Below are positions 18,801 through 27,061 of a DNA stretch of 64,000 bases, one piece after another. Under the pieces are notes generated by a model. That model worked only from the letters and a program-made list of their open reading frames with translations. It did not search any database and was not told where the DNA came from. The position numbers and the translations under genes are program-made. The stretch spans positions 84,689 through 148,688 of the forward strand of contig NZ_AGFX01000020.1 of assembly GCF_000236805.1 (NCBI RefSeq), read 5' to 3'. Every line of letters starts with the position of its first letter. The stretch's first letter is position 1. The stretch is from Paenibacillus peoriae KCTC 3763 (GTDB taxonomy: Bacteria; Bacillota; Bacilli; Paenibacillales; Paenibacillaceae).

Positions 18801-19223
18801 GAGCATGGTCTGTTTTTTAATAAAGATGGTAATGTGATAAGTAGATTAGTTTCTAATGGCGAACAAGCAAAAATTGATCTTTCTTCGTATAAAAATATAG
18901 CAAAGGATGCTACATTTACACATAATCATCCTAATAGCAGTAGGTTTAGTATTGCAGATTTAGAAACAGCAGTACATTTCGATATGGCAGAAATAAGGGC
19001 TGTGACTCCAAATGGGGTAACGTTTAGTCTTAAGCGAGGAACTGGTGGATGGGATATCAATCCGCTTGATGTTGAGAAAATTTTCAAACAAACACAAAGA
19101 GAACTTTCTAGTGACCCTATGGCTCAAGCATTATATAAAGAAGGTAACACAGAGGCAGTATGGGATATACTATATAGTAATATGGCGGGAAAAATTGGAG
19201 GGGAGTTTAATGTTTATAAATAA
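15837..19223 (+). CDS. VgrG-effector fusion with C-terminal JAB/MPN-like toxin candidate
   Basis: 1128 residues from GTG 15837 (SD AGAGGGGG). Residues 1-360 are VgrG gp27 plus OB-fold, including the Q-Y-R-E-T-D-W motif. Residues 385-480 form a beta-helix needle. Residues about 520-575 are hydrophobic, and a Gly/Ala-rich membrane-active-looking stretch lies at about 795-820. A Lys/Pro/Ser linker with two imperfect copies of a G-K-I-x-x-T-x-K-P unit spans about 860-960. The C-terminal 150 residues carry H1029-N-H1031-P...S1038-I-A-D1041 after an F-E-H-G-L-F-F segment. That resembles the zinc site of JAB/MPN metalloproteases found in polymorphic toxins, though the H-to-S spacing is one residue shorter than in RadC or Rpn11. 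It is therefore a candidate peptidase toxin delivered as part of the spike. A candidate immunity gene overlaps its 3' end. Confidence 0.75.
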   Translation: MSQVEKISSYQSLEFVGIYPIQHIEQLHIERNLNDHAFLQIRGIFPEGEQARLIQMEGASESVEVIQKDEHGKRLRTLFHGEITHVNLNTVRDIYYIEIEAVSHTIQLDIKPITRSFQDRNLTYEKLQRHILSKYEGSDIIDTVSQNTKLREFTLQYRETDWAFLKRMASRFGGVLVPEIAAETPKFWFGMPEGNVGELDEVTYSTKRSFAAIRGEGDMIEASASSHKTCYTVESGQYFRPGDCLRFRGKELVVTRIVSTIRSGLLLHEYTLVQSEGIRQNLCYNAQICGASLEGKVIEVMGDQVRVHLSIDEQQNKSEASWFPYDTGFSAEGHTGWYVMPELGDTVQLQFPNERESEGFVKSSIRRNKSSTPKLTVPDVKYWGTNRGKELKLSPSEVLVTAKMNKVYIQLDQNGVQVQSEGELSIYAGRTLTLDAGTKLSMQAGESIYMQAARSSLILDGETDLRSSQVKLDGIIKRPVYVADLAPVPEPPLMTVQAYNEVNASQSKPAPGKTVAKMNPKSGILDGILSMVQTCLSVAGMIPMVGSVATVLNTGVNVYKKNYTKAGLSLLASVPKTVAPPNPLNAHYLLTNSLLARGAAGDKKALNEWVKRVNALPKPQEKISEYEKRQRELTATYPSNPTLKWMKKNILVPWADGINYFLLETTAGKTIERFSTSSAAAIGSPVDYEVASTGNETVDKIGDFAGNIAGNFLTPVGPGIKGQGFYSGTVKIAESTLATKAGQAVENKLANGLGKVMNPEVSQKISNGILTGSISGGLQSVGLSLTHDRSKSDELAEALVTGATLGGVLGGAIAGLGPLVKSNMGKVYTSARQLTSNGKPAQMLSLLKQRMKVQASPKINSAKTVPEGKIKVTTKPAKVKPRLNTSGAGKYKVSSSNINHTGSIPKGKINITAKPSSASIKLTPPKVSKLKEMPLETKGTSKGGGVDSKIGVVSEGSGGQNLLSSIGKVDESPSTIKYLEDSIRNEPFEHGLFFNKDGNVISRLVSNGEQAKIDLSSYKNIAKDATFTHNHPNSSRFSIADLETAVHFDMAEIRAVTPNGVTFSLKRGTGGWDINPLDVEKIFKQTQRELSSDPMAQALYKEGNTEAVWDILYSNMAGKIGGEFNVYK

Positions 19224-19713
19224 TGACGAAAGCATTAATGCGAAATTTCTTTATAGAAAACCTGTAGTTATTGGGGTATTGGACGATAGTGATAATGATC
19301 CCAATGATATGAGCTGGATGGTTGATAACTCGTGGGAATTGTTAAAAGTAAAATTTTCAGAAAGTTCTTTTCAGGAGTTAGTTATAGGATTGGTTGAAAT
19401 ATTTAGAAGGGGACAACCGAACTACTCATCACTTGGTGAAATGTTTGGTAACGATACAAAGGTGGAGGGGGATGTCGAGAAAGTAGTATACAATATAACC
19501 AATATTGAAAGAAATTTAAATGATATTATAAGAGTCGAGATGTACCTAGACCCTATGAATCGAAATATTAAAGATCTAATTTTATATGTTCAGGAAGGGT
19601 TAGATATGTTAACACTTAAAGAAATGCTTAACGAAAAATATGAGGGTTTATCCATTGATTTAAATGGCAAGTTTATTATTACAGATAGGGATTACAGGAT
19701 CATCATTATATAA
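19210..19713 (+). CDS. Candidate immunity protein for the VgrG-JAB effector
   Basis: 167 residues from ATG 19210 with GGAGGGG (19198-19204) six bases before it. The frame is open farther upstream, but that part overlaps the effector and has no SD. It overlaps the effector stop by 14 bp, so the two are co-translated. The protein is acidic, soluble, without known motif, and its AT-rich base composition matches the effector. A small gene overlapping the 3' end of a polymorphic toxin is the classical position for its immunity protein. The function is inferred from position only. Confidence 0.6.
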   Translation: MFINNDESINAKFLYRKPVVIGVLDDSDNDPNDMSWMVDNSWELLKVKFSESSFQELVIGLVEIFRRGQPNYSSLGEMFGNDTKVEGDVEKVVYNITNIERNLNDIIRVEMYLDPMNRNIKDLILYVQEGLDMLTLKEMLNEKYEGLSIDLNGKFIITDRDYRIIII

Positions 19714-20511
19714 AATAATTGTCAAACCGAGTCGAGTCTGCCAAGGAAATAAAGTGTAATCTTTGAAATTGAATCTATTAAGTGCTGAACGGCGGCTGAT
19801 GAAAGTAACCCCCACCCAGTGCCGATTGAGTCGGGCGGCTAAGCCCAAACAGACTTAACTCATGTAATACCCGTATAAAGATTTCATCATTTCGATTGTA
19901 CGCACATCAATGCTTAAATTTTATACCCTAAATAACGTAATAGCATTTCATTGAACAGGTTGATTATGGTTAGATACCACCATGATTAACCTGTTTTTTG
20001 TTATCTTCGTTTTCTCCACGATTTATCAAAATCTTTCGCAACTGTAGAATACACCGCCCCGATGGATATAGTGCTAGAGACATTGCACCCAAATTGCAGG
20101 ATAGTGCGACCACTATATTGTCAGGATGAATCTGAGTTATGTCCGCAACGAATTCGACAAAAGTAACGATTTTTATTGTGTAAGGCTGATCTGGTGACGA
20201 CCAGTTAACGTATAACAGACAGGGTAACGGTTTAAAGTCTAGCCACCTGTCCTCTAATTAAGCCAGAAATTCATGAAAAAATCGGGAGGGGCGGCACATG
20301 AAAGGGGTTGCGGTATCTATTGACCGCATTGTCATTGGCTTTACAGACGTCTATTGGGACTTCTTCAATGAGTTTCATAAACGACTCTGTCACTTCTACG
20401 GAGTCAAGATGACAGTGGGTGAAAGAAGATTTCAATACCGCATCAGAATCAATACGGGTAAACACTTCTTGCATATCTCCTACAAGATTATCTTTGGATC
20501 GGCTACACTAA
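19714..20511. other. Intergenic and decayed sequence between immunity gene and Rhs remnant
   Basis: About 800 bp without a convincing intact gene. It holds one terminator near 19.95 kb and unassigned decayed segments. At 20290-20490 both strands are open for 65 or more codons, but neither has convincing start signals together with a recognisable product. The minus-strand reading (acidic, with a T-H-C-H-L-D-S segment) looks slightly more protein-like. It is probably debris from cassette exchange. Confidence 0.5.
19954..19999 (+). terminator. Terminator closing the injection-system cargo operon
   Basis: A near-perfect 17-bp stem (19954-19970 with 19979-19995) with an 8-nt loop runs into a six-T tract. 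It marks the 3' end of the effector/immunity transcript. Confidence 0.85.
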
Positions 20512-21708
20512 GTTGGACAGATAACGGCCACAACGGCAGTCATAGCTGGAGCCACGGCAATGACTGTTGCAGCCAGCGAGTACAGTGAAGGAACTAGCGA
20601 CATCGCTAAAGCCAGACAAGGTGATCTGTCCCAGTCTTATAATTTTGCACGGGATACGTGGCTTGGCGGGAATAAGGAACTCTATAATGCTGTAAAATAC
20701 GGATCCGTTATGGTTGCAGCGGGCGGAACTTTTGTGTTGACAGGCGGAGCTGCAAGTCTTATTATGCCCGCTATTGGCGGTGGACTTAATTTAGGGATAA
20801 CATTGGGTTTTGATCGAAATCTTCGGCCTGGTGAAACTTTACTAAGCCATTACATGAGTAGCTTTACCAACGGGTTCGTCAGCGGTGGAATAGCCGGGAA
20901 ATTTTTTAGTGGATTAAAATGTGGTGCCAGTGCAATCAACATATACTCACGGAGCGTGGCTGCGGGCTTTACCGCCGGAACGGTTCAGGATGTGATGAGT
21001 ACTGGACAAACAGATGTAACGTCTAATCTGACCCGAAGTGCGGTAGGGGGCGCTTTTTCCTTTTTGGGCAATACCAAGGCAAGCACCTATGTTTCTTCCG
21101 TGGTAGGAGATATGGTAGGGTCCATGGCCGATGACTATCGAAAGCATGGGAATGTGAAGGAATCGCTAACGATCGACAATTTAAAAAAGTCCCTGATATC
21201 CAGCCTCGCCAATCTCGTTACACGTTCAGATCCGGTAGATGTTGTTAAAGGCAGATTTTATTTTACGGCGACAGATTTGGTGGTTTATGATATTGGCCCG
21301 TCGATTGAGATGGTCCGTACATATAACTCCATTCATCGGGTTGCAGGGGCAACGGGCAAAGGATTTACTTTTACCTATGAAAGCTCGCTCCAACGGGTGA
21401 AGGATCATATTCTGGTCATATGTACAGACGGACACTATGAAAGCTTTATTCTTCAGGGTGACCAATGGGTTAACGAGAGGGGAGGCAAGCAGGAATATGC
21501 TCTCACGGAGAACATTGGAATGCGGGAGTATGTATTGCAGGATCTGCAACGTAATGCATACGTGTACGATTTCGAAGGTCGTCTGTTACGCATAACCGAT
21601 CGTTCCGGGAACCAGACCGTACTTCATTATAACCATGATGGACTGTACAAGTTGACCACGCCAGGCGGAAAAGAAATCAAATTCACTTATGAAGCCGGCA
21701 AGCTGTAG
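20512..21708 (+). pseudogene. Truncated Rhs-repeat effector remnant
   Basis: The frame opens just after a TAA (20509-20511); an internal ATG at 20560 would give 382 residues. The first part has a Gly/Ala-rich hydrophobic region (about 45-150 of the ATG-initiated reading). It is followed by D-P-V-D-V-V-K-G-R-F-Y-F-T-A-T-D-L, the DUF6531-type opening of Rhs proteins, and then early YD/Rhs strands such as Y-D-F-E-G-R-L-L-R-I-T-D and G-N-Q-T-V-L-H-Y. Full Rhs effectors run to 1500 or more residues with a C-terminal toxin; here the reading stops after only a few strands and IS30 sequence follows. The 5' end lacks the usual spike/PAAR part and an SD. I read this as an Rhs toxin cut at both ends. 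Confidence 0.75.
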
Positions 21709-21744
21709 TTATTTGGTTTGATCACTTTCAAATGTTATCGGTGA

Positions 21745-22170
21745 TGTTATACCACGGATCCGGGACACGTTTGAAGCCAGGTCCGTCATCCAGACCAGAT
21801 AGGTAAGTCGATTCAGCAACGTCCGAAAGAGATTCGTTCCCGTGAGACGTGGGGTCACTGGGAACTCGATATGGTGGTATCCAGCCGCGGAAAAAGCAAA
21901 GTCTGTCTAGAATCTGGTTAAACGGAAAACGCGACTGTACACCGCTATAAAGATGCCTGACTGAACTGCTCTTTCCATGGAAGTCGCCTTCGGAGTCGGT
22001 GCATCCCAATTCTCTCAGGGGATGTTTCAAACGCCTACCGTGGGCCGTGGTAAGGAGTTTGTTAGCGTCTTTGGAGTCTATTTACAACCTGGAGGTCTAT
22101 TTTGCGGATCCGTATTCTTTCCGGGGCAATGGGGTTCGAATGAGAATGGGAACGGGCTGAGAAGGAATAC
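21745..22170 (+). pseudogene. Degenerate IS30-family transposase fragment
   Basis: Pieces in different frames match the IS30 catalytic core in order: I-G-K-S-I-Q-Q-R-P-K-E-I-R-S-R-E-T, G-H-W-E-L-D-M-V-V-S-S-R-G-K-S-K-V, K-R-K-T-R-L-Y-T-A-I-K-M-P-D, R-G-K-E-F, and G-S-N-E-N-G-N-G-L. These are the regions around the DDE triad. Several frameshifts and a TAA near 21920 break the frame, so it is inactive. No terminal inverted repeats are obvious. Its insertion probably truncated the Rhs gene just upstream. Confidence 0.8.
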
Positions 22171-22224
22171 AATATAACAGTTCGGTGATAAAATTATTGG
22201 GATATGAGGTAGGGAGGAACAATT

Positions 22225-22620
22225 ATGTATGAAAAAAATGTTGTAAGAGAATTATTGATCGATTCAACACATGGTATACAGAAGGCTAAAACATATTTCG
22301 AAGAGAGGTTTGATGACAAGTTATTACTGGATTTATTGGTAGAATTTGCTTTGGGTGATTACTCAACTGATGCTTCAATGACGGCTTCATATTGGATATC
22401 CCAATTTTCTGAGGACTTACTTCGTGGTATCGAAGAAAATTTATTGGTTCTCCAGCAGTATGAATTAAATAGTATTTCAGTTCACGCGCTGGTGGCGCTC
22501 GGAAAAATTCAATCCACAAGAGGATTAAAGTTCCTTTTAGAGAATAAAATAGCTCCAAAGTTACATTGGGAAGCAGTTGCACTTGAATATCATCTGAAAA
22601 ATTTGATATTTATAGAATAA
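22225..22620 (+). CDS. Small helical (HEAT-like) protein, candidate orphan immunity gene
   Basis: 131 residues with a good SD (GGTAGGGAGG) before ATG 22225. It is wholly helical, with repeated amphipathic pairs such as L-L-L-D-L-L-V-E-F-A-L and V-H-A-L-V-A-L-G-K-I-x-S, resembling two or three HEAT-type repeats. HEAT-like small proteins are common immunity proteins beside Rhs and other polymorphic toxins. It lies directly after the Rhs and IS30 remnants and ends in a strong terminator. It may have outlived its toxin. The immunity role is inference from context. Confidence 0.6.
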   Translation: MYEKNVVRELLIDSTHGIQKAKTYFEERFDDKLLLDLLVEFALGDYSTDASMTASYWISQFSEDLLRGIEENLLVLQQYELNSISVHALVALGKIQSTRGLKFLLENKIAPKLHWEAVALEYHLKNLIFIE

Positions 22621-22647
22621 ACGGATCGACCGGACTTCACCGCTTTC

Positions 22648-22691
22648 AAAAGCTTATTCCAACTTGATCCAACGAGAGGAATAAGCTTTTT
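22648..22691 (+). terminator. Intrinsic terminator after the orphan immunity-like gene
   Basis: Stem of 13 bp (22648-22660 with 22678-22690), 17-nt loop, ending in a T-run. It bounds the injection-system island on its right side. Confidence 0.85.
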
Positions 22692-23594
22692 GTATTTCGT
22701 AAATCAGCAGAAAATAACCAGAGTACTCCCAATCTTCTGGATGAAAACAATGACTTGCTGTTCGTCCACGTTAAAGTTAATCTACACTCTCCAACGACGG
22801 AGAGGAATGTTAATTGTGTCATACTGGTAGAAAGGTGCTTGGCGGGTGGGAGATGATTTAAAACAGATTTATTTAAAAAAATACAAAGTATCTTCAATAC
22901 TAAAACTCTCATTGTTAGAGTCACTTATTAGATCGAAGCAACTCCATTTGTATTAATGAAATACATTCCAGTAGAGGCATTTAAAAAAGAATAAAAGAAC
23001 TAAGACCTAAGTTGTATGGTGACATTATCAGATGTTGGTGAATAGCTCCTTGGCCCCAAAAACAAGCAGGGAACTCGTATGGGTCTTTTTTTAATATTTA
23101 ACTTATTTTAATATAAATTTCCCCTATGTAAGCCTATACATTCTTTTAAATAAAAAAGATGACATATGTCTAAAAAACAGGAAAAAAGTCGCTGGGACTA
23201 TAGTCGCTCGTTTGGTGGATTATGTATTCCCTAATCTGCTGAAATTCGACATTTTTTATGATAGATGAATGTATTCGAGATTAATCCAGAAGTCAACGAG
23301 GTTATCGTATCAAGGAATATGCCCTTTTTAGGAATCCATAAGAGGGAAACTTTAAAGGGCAAGTAGCAGCCATTGCGCAATTGTGCTTGTTCTGCATGAG
23401 CTTTTCTTTATCGGTAAACCATATATTGTAAAATCAGTTCGATTAGATTAGAGAATTTGCATACATATGTATAAAAATGAGTATTAGGTCTTAGAAACTC
23501 CCTTTACTACTGTAAATTGACAAAATATAAAGCAGTAGCTAATATGGTTTGGGAGTACGGGAGATTTTGGAATTTATAAAAGGGGTAATGAGTT
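22692..23594. other. AT-rich gap without recognised gene
   Basis: About 900 bp of AT-rich sequence. ORFs here are short and lack ribosome binding sites. I see no transposase motif, no tRNA and no strong hairpin. It may be decayed cargo DNA at the edge of the island, since the composition is like the effector module. Confidence 0.5.
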
Positions 23595-24563
23595 TTGAAC
23601 AAGAGACTAGATAACAGAGGTAGAAACAAAATGAAATGGACCCAAACGATTTTTGCAGTGCTGGTAGGGCTTAGTCTGGTGTTATTTAGTGGAGGTAGCG
23701 CATGGGCTTCATCCAATGAACAATTAACATGGATAGAAGGCGGCAGAAAGGTAGACTTGGGAAATGTGGCTGAGGTTGATTTGGATACTTCGCTTCTTTT
23801 TCTGGATGCGGCTAACACAGCAAAAGCGAGCAAATTGAATCACGACAAGCCCTCTGGCAACGAAATTGGAAGTATATTTCCTAAAGATGAAAATCAAAAT
23901 TGGGAAGTGATTTTTGAATACCATGAGCTTGGGTACATCAAGGATGATGAAAAAGAAGACATCGACGCGGATGCCATTCTGGAAAGCTATAAAAAAGGTA
24001 CAGAAGAAAGCAACAAGGAAAAAGCGGAAAGTGATCGCCTCTATGTAACGGGCTGGGATGTAGAGCCCTTCTATAATGAAGGAACTCATAATCTAACCTG
24101 GTCCATGCTGGCGGAGGATGGAAACAAGGAGAAACTGATCAACTATAATGTTCGTTTGCTTACCCGTCAAGGTTATATTTCTGCAATATTAGTATCCGAT
24201 CCTGCGCATTTGGATGCGGACAAGAAATTTTTGAGTGAGAAAATATTGCCCAAGCTGACAGTCAAATCAGGCGAGCGATACGAAGATTTTAATGCTTCAA
24301 CGGACAAAATTTCCGAATATGGCCTGACCGGACTGATTTTGGGAGGAGCAGGTTTGGCGGTAGCCAAAAAAGCAGGATTGTTGGCCTTACTAATTGCTTT
24401 TTTTAAGGGCGCAGGAGTTAAGGTTATCGTAATTATTGGTGCAGCTTGTGCAGGTGTTTTTGGTGTGATAGGCAAGTTTTTTGCCAAATTATTCCGCAGG
24501 AAAAAATCAGAAGCGGTGCAGGATGAAACGAACGACCGCGAGCATTCAGAGACATTACCGTAA
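23595..24563 (+). CDS. DUF2167-type secreted/membrane protein
   Basis: Up to 322 residues from TTG 23595; ATG 23631 (AGAGGT upstream) gives a cleaner signal peptide with hydrophobic core and an A-W-A-S-S cleavage region. The extracytoplasmic domain (about 35-235) contains W-I-E-G-G-R-K-V-D-L-G and H-E-L-G-Y-I, both typical of DUF2167. Two hydrophobic helices (about 240-262 and 265-290) follow, then a Lys/Arg-rich cytoplasmic tail. DUF2167 proteins are of unknown function, often induced with envelope stress genes. The next gene is another membrane protein, 58 bp downstream, so they are likely co-transcribed. Confidence 0.75.
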   Translation: MNKRLDNRGRNKMKWTQTIFAVLVGLSLVLFSGGSAWASSNEQLTWIEGGRKVDLGNVAEVDLDTSLLFLDAANTAKASKLNHDKPSGNEIGSIFPKDENQNWEVIFEYHELGYIKDDEKEDIDADAILESYKKGTEESNKEKAESDRLYVTGWDVEPFYNEGTHNLTWSMLAEDGNKEKLINYNVRLLTRQGYISAILVSDPAHLDADKKFLSEKILPKLTVKSGERYEDFNASTDKISEYGLTGLILGGAGLAVAKKAGLLALLIAFFKGAGVKVIVIIGAACAGVFGVIGKFFAKLFRRKKSEAVQDETNDREHSETLP

Positions 24564-24621
24564 CCCCAAGCTGACATGATCAATTAAATTAATAAATAAA
24601 CAGATAAAGAGGGGAAAATGT

Positions 24622-25287
24622 ATGTCGGTTAACAGTGCTATGGAGACACAAATTTATAAATTGGAGGATAAAGGTTTTGCTGTTCTTCATTCCTATGCCA
24701 TTCTAACCAATCTGACTCAGGCTCAGGCAGAAGCAATCGCTGCACAGCTCTCGGAAGGGACAGTGGCCGCAGAGGAAATGGAGCAACATGAGAACTGTAT
24801 TCCCTTAAATGCAATAGAGAGTGTACAAACGAATTTGACTAAATTTGATGATACGTTGCTTCTCACCTATACAAAAGGAGGGAGCTCCAAATCTGAAAAG
24901 GTGAAAATGGAATTTGCCAGTGACGAAAAGGATAAGTTTGTCCAGCACATGTACAGCTATATGAAGCAGGATTACTCTTATGAGGAATATACGAATACCG
25001 CTTGGGCATCTATGAAACCGTCGTTTGTTTTTTTCCTGTACACGTTGCTCATCGGGGGCTTTCTCTCCTGGCTGGCGTATTATATGGAGACGGCTGAAGA
25101 ATATTCGCTCAGGGTGCCCGCCGTCCTGTACCCGGTTGTAGAGCTAATTTCACATACCGGATATATTCCGGTGGCTATCTTTATGGGGGGAATTGCATTA
25201 ATCTCCTTAATGATGGTCGTAAAAAGAGCCGTCAAACCAAGCACTAGACTGGTTATTAAGCGCAAATCTCAATCTCAGGCTGCCTGA
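24622..25287 (+). CDS. Membrane protein with N-terminal PH-like domain
   Basis: 221 residues, SD AGAGGGGAA. Residues 1-125 are soluble and beta-rich in a PH-like layout; two membrane helices (about 133-156 and 180-202) follow, with a short basic tail. No enzyme motif. It forms a probable two-gene operon with the DUF2167-type gene upstream, ending at the terminator at 25.33 kb. Function unknown. Confidence 0.65.
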   Translation: MSVNSAMETQIYKLEDKGFAVLHSYAILTNLTQAQAEAIAAQLSEGTVAAEEMEQHENCIPLNAIESVQTNLTKFDDTLLLTYTKGGSSKSEKVKMEFASDEKDKFVQHMYSYMKQDYSYEEYTNTAWASMKPSFVFFLYTLLIGGFLSWLAYYMETAEEYSLRVPAVLYPVVELISHTGYIPVAIFMGGIALISLMMVVKRAVKPSTRLVIKRKSQSQAA

Positions 25288-25332
25288 GAAGTACACAGTC
25301 TATACACAGCTTAGCAGAATAAATTTACCTGA

Positions 25333-25376
25333 ACAGATGATCATGGTGGCAATAGCCCCCGTGAATCATCTGTTTT
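25333..25376 (+). terminator. Intrinsic terminator after the PH-like gene
   Basis: An imperfect stem built on ACAGATGAT (from 25333) and ATCATCTGT (to 25372) runs into TTTTT. Separates the two-gene membrane operon from the sigma factor. Confidence 0.75.
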
Positions 25377-25496
25377 TAGGTTGTTTTACTTGCTACAATA
25401 AATATATTGTACCAGCCGTATCCTTTGGGGATGCGATTCCGTCTACCTTAACGAAACACCTGAACACAATGGACGAAGCAAAGGGGGGCCCCAAAC

Positions 25497-26270
25497 ATGG
25501 CCTTTGTGATATCCGAACGGACGCCAAATCAATCGTCCCCGCCTAAGGAAAATGAATTGTTGCAAAAAGTGCTGCCTGTGCTCTATCGCTACTGTCTTTC
25601 GTTGACAGGATCGGTATGGGATGCCGAGGATTTAGTACAAACGACCATCCTGCATAGGCTGCAATCCGAGAAGAGCCTGCATGGGGTGGAAAATGAAGAG
25701 GCTTATTTGATCCGTTCCGCGCGGAATAGATGGATTGATCATATTCGCAGGCAAAACGCCCAGAAGCGCCTATCTGCCCCTGACGAAAAAGAGTTTGCCC
25801 ATCGGCATGAAGAGCCTTCCCGGTATTGTAATGAAGAGTACACACCAGATCTGGAGCTGGCGCTTCAATATTTAAGCACACATGTATCACCATGGCAGCG
25901 AACCATCCTGGTGCTTAGGGATGTATGGGGCTACACGGCGCCGGAGACGGCAGAGCTGCTGGATACGACGGAAGGTGCGGTAAAGTCGGCATTGAGTCGA
26001 GCACGCGCTCTGCTCGCTCAGAGGCACAGGGAGGGTCATAAGCTGGAATCTGTATCCATACCTGAGCTTGAAGGAGAAAGAGAATGGCTTAAAGCTTATT
26101 TGGCTGCCTTTCGCACTGGAGACGTGCAGCGCTGGATTACGCTTAGCTTGAACGATGCTGCTGAACCGATAGCGATTGCCGGCTCTGTGCTGTACCAGCG
26201 CTTTTATCCTTCCGGTACTCTAATAAATTCCCATACGTCTCATGACATCAAGGCTATGATGGTCGCTTAA
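25497..26270 (+). CDS. ECF-type sigma-70 family RNA polymerase sigma factor
   Basis: 257 residues, SD AAGGGGGG. Region 2 is seen at about 18-82, with [10 protein letters not shown] and [10 protein letters not shown]. Region 4 is at about 120-180, with the helix-turn-helix [19 protein letters not shown]. An extra C-terminal segment of about 70 residues may be a shortened SnoaL-like sensing domain, as in some ECF groups that lack a classical anti-sigma factor. No anti-sigma gene is adjacent. A ClpP-type protease gene follows 14 bp downstream, so sigma factor and protease are co-expressed, suggesting a proteolysis-linked stress response. Confidence 0.85.
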   Translation: MAFVISERTPNQSSPPKENELLQKVLPVLYRYCLSLTGSVWDAEDLVQTTILHRLQSEKSLHGVENEEAYLIRSARNRWIDHIRRQNAQKRLSAPDEKEFAHRHEEPSRYCNEEYTPDLELALQYLSTHVSPWQRTILVLRDVWGYTAPETAELLDTTEGAVKSALSRARALLAQRHREGHKLESVSIPELEGEREWLKAYLAAFRTGDVQRWITLSLNDAAEPIAIAGSVLYQRFYPSGTLINSHTSHDIKAMMVA

Positions 26271-26284
26271 CAAGAAGGGAGTTT

Positions 26285-26872
26285 ATGCCAATGAGCACCA
26301 TTCCTTATGTAATTGAGCAAACGAGCCGAGGAGAGCGAAGCTATGATATTTACTCCCGGTTATTAAAGGATCGCATTATTATGGTATCAGGTGAGATTGA
26401 GGATCATATGGCCAATGTCATTGTAGCTCAGCTGCTGCACCTCACTGCCGAGGATTCCGAAAAGGATATTCAGATGTATATAAATAGCCCGGGCGGGTCC
26501 ATTTCGGCAGGGTTTGCCATTTACGATACGATGCAATTTGTGAAAAATGATATATCTACCATATGCACAGGGATGGCAGCGAGCTTTGGTACGATTTTAT
26601 TGACTGGAGGCACAAAAGGCAAGCGAATGGCATTGCCCAATAGTGAGATAATGATCCATCAACCGCTGGGTGGAGCGAAGGGGCAAGCTTCTGATGTATT
26701 GATTTATGCCGAGCGTCTGATCAAAAGCCGACAACAGCTCAACCGCATCTTGGCAGATCACACCGGGCAACCGCTGGAACGGGTGGAAAAAGACACCGAA
26801 AGAGATCACTTCCTTACGGCTGAAGAAGCGGTAGCATACGGCTTGGTTGATCGGATTGTTACACGTATCTAA
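26285..26872 (+). CDS. clpP: ClpP-family serine protease (second-type paralogue)
   Basis: 195 residues; ATG 26285 and ATG 26291 are both possible, the second having better spacing to AGAAGGGA. The catalytic triad is intact: Ser in G-M-A-A-S-F-G, His in M-I-H-Q-P-L-G-G, Asp in T-E-R-D-H-F. The usual G-M-A-A-S-M-G is changed to G-M-A-A-S-F-G-T. It forms tetradecameric rings that degrade proteins supplied by Clp ATPases. Because the gene is coupled to a sigma factor instead of standing alone with housekeeping signals, it is probably a secondary ClpP. No Clp ATPase is nearby. Confidence 0.9.
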   Translation: MPMSTIPYVIEQTSRGERSYDIYSRLLKDRIIMVSGEIEDHMANVIVAQLLHLTAEDSEKDIQMYINSPGGSISAGFAIYDTMQFVKNDISTICTGMAASFGTILLTGGTKGKRMALPNSEIMIHQPLGGAKGQASDVLIYAERLIKSRQQLNRILADHTGQPLERVEKDTERDHFLTAEEAVAYGLVDRIVTRI

Positions 26873-26932
26873 CTGTTTTTGAAAATTTCATATGATCCCT
26901 CGCTAATTCTGAAAAAGTTCAAACTTTGTTCA

Positions 26933-26961
26933 TTGCAATTGATGTGCAATAGGATTATAAT
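26933..26961 (+). promoter_or_regulatory. Sigma-A promoter of the small acidic-protein gene
   Basis: TTGCAA (26933-26938), 17-bp spacer, TATAAT (26956-26961). Transcription would start near 26968, giving a leader of about 95 nt that contains the ATGGGA...TCCCAT hairpin (about 26996-27011). Confidence 0.75.
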
Positions 26962-27061
26962 TTCAGACGGATTCAAGGGGCTTATCCCGGAATTCATGGG
27001 AATGATCCCATCTGAGCTTGCATATGGCATGCTCAAATAAGAATTAAGCGAGGGATTTACA

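Noticed and set aside
19660-19848. 62-codon minus-strand ORF as a transposase fragment
   Set aside because: No motif could be matched to a transposase family, and it has no start signals.
20271-20588. Opposed short ORFs as an intact small gene
   Set aside because: Both strands are open here, neither has a convincing SD plus family; treated as decayed sequence.
21977-22177. 66-codon ORF after the Rhs remnant as a real gene
   Set aside because: Its reading mixes frames of the IS30 core and it has no SD; it belongs to the transposase pseudogene.
22692-23594. Short ORFs in the AT-rich gap
   Set aside because: No ribosome binding sites, no motifs, and low coding quality.
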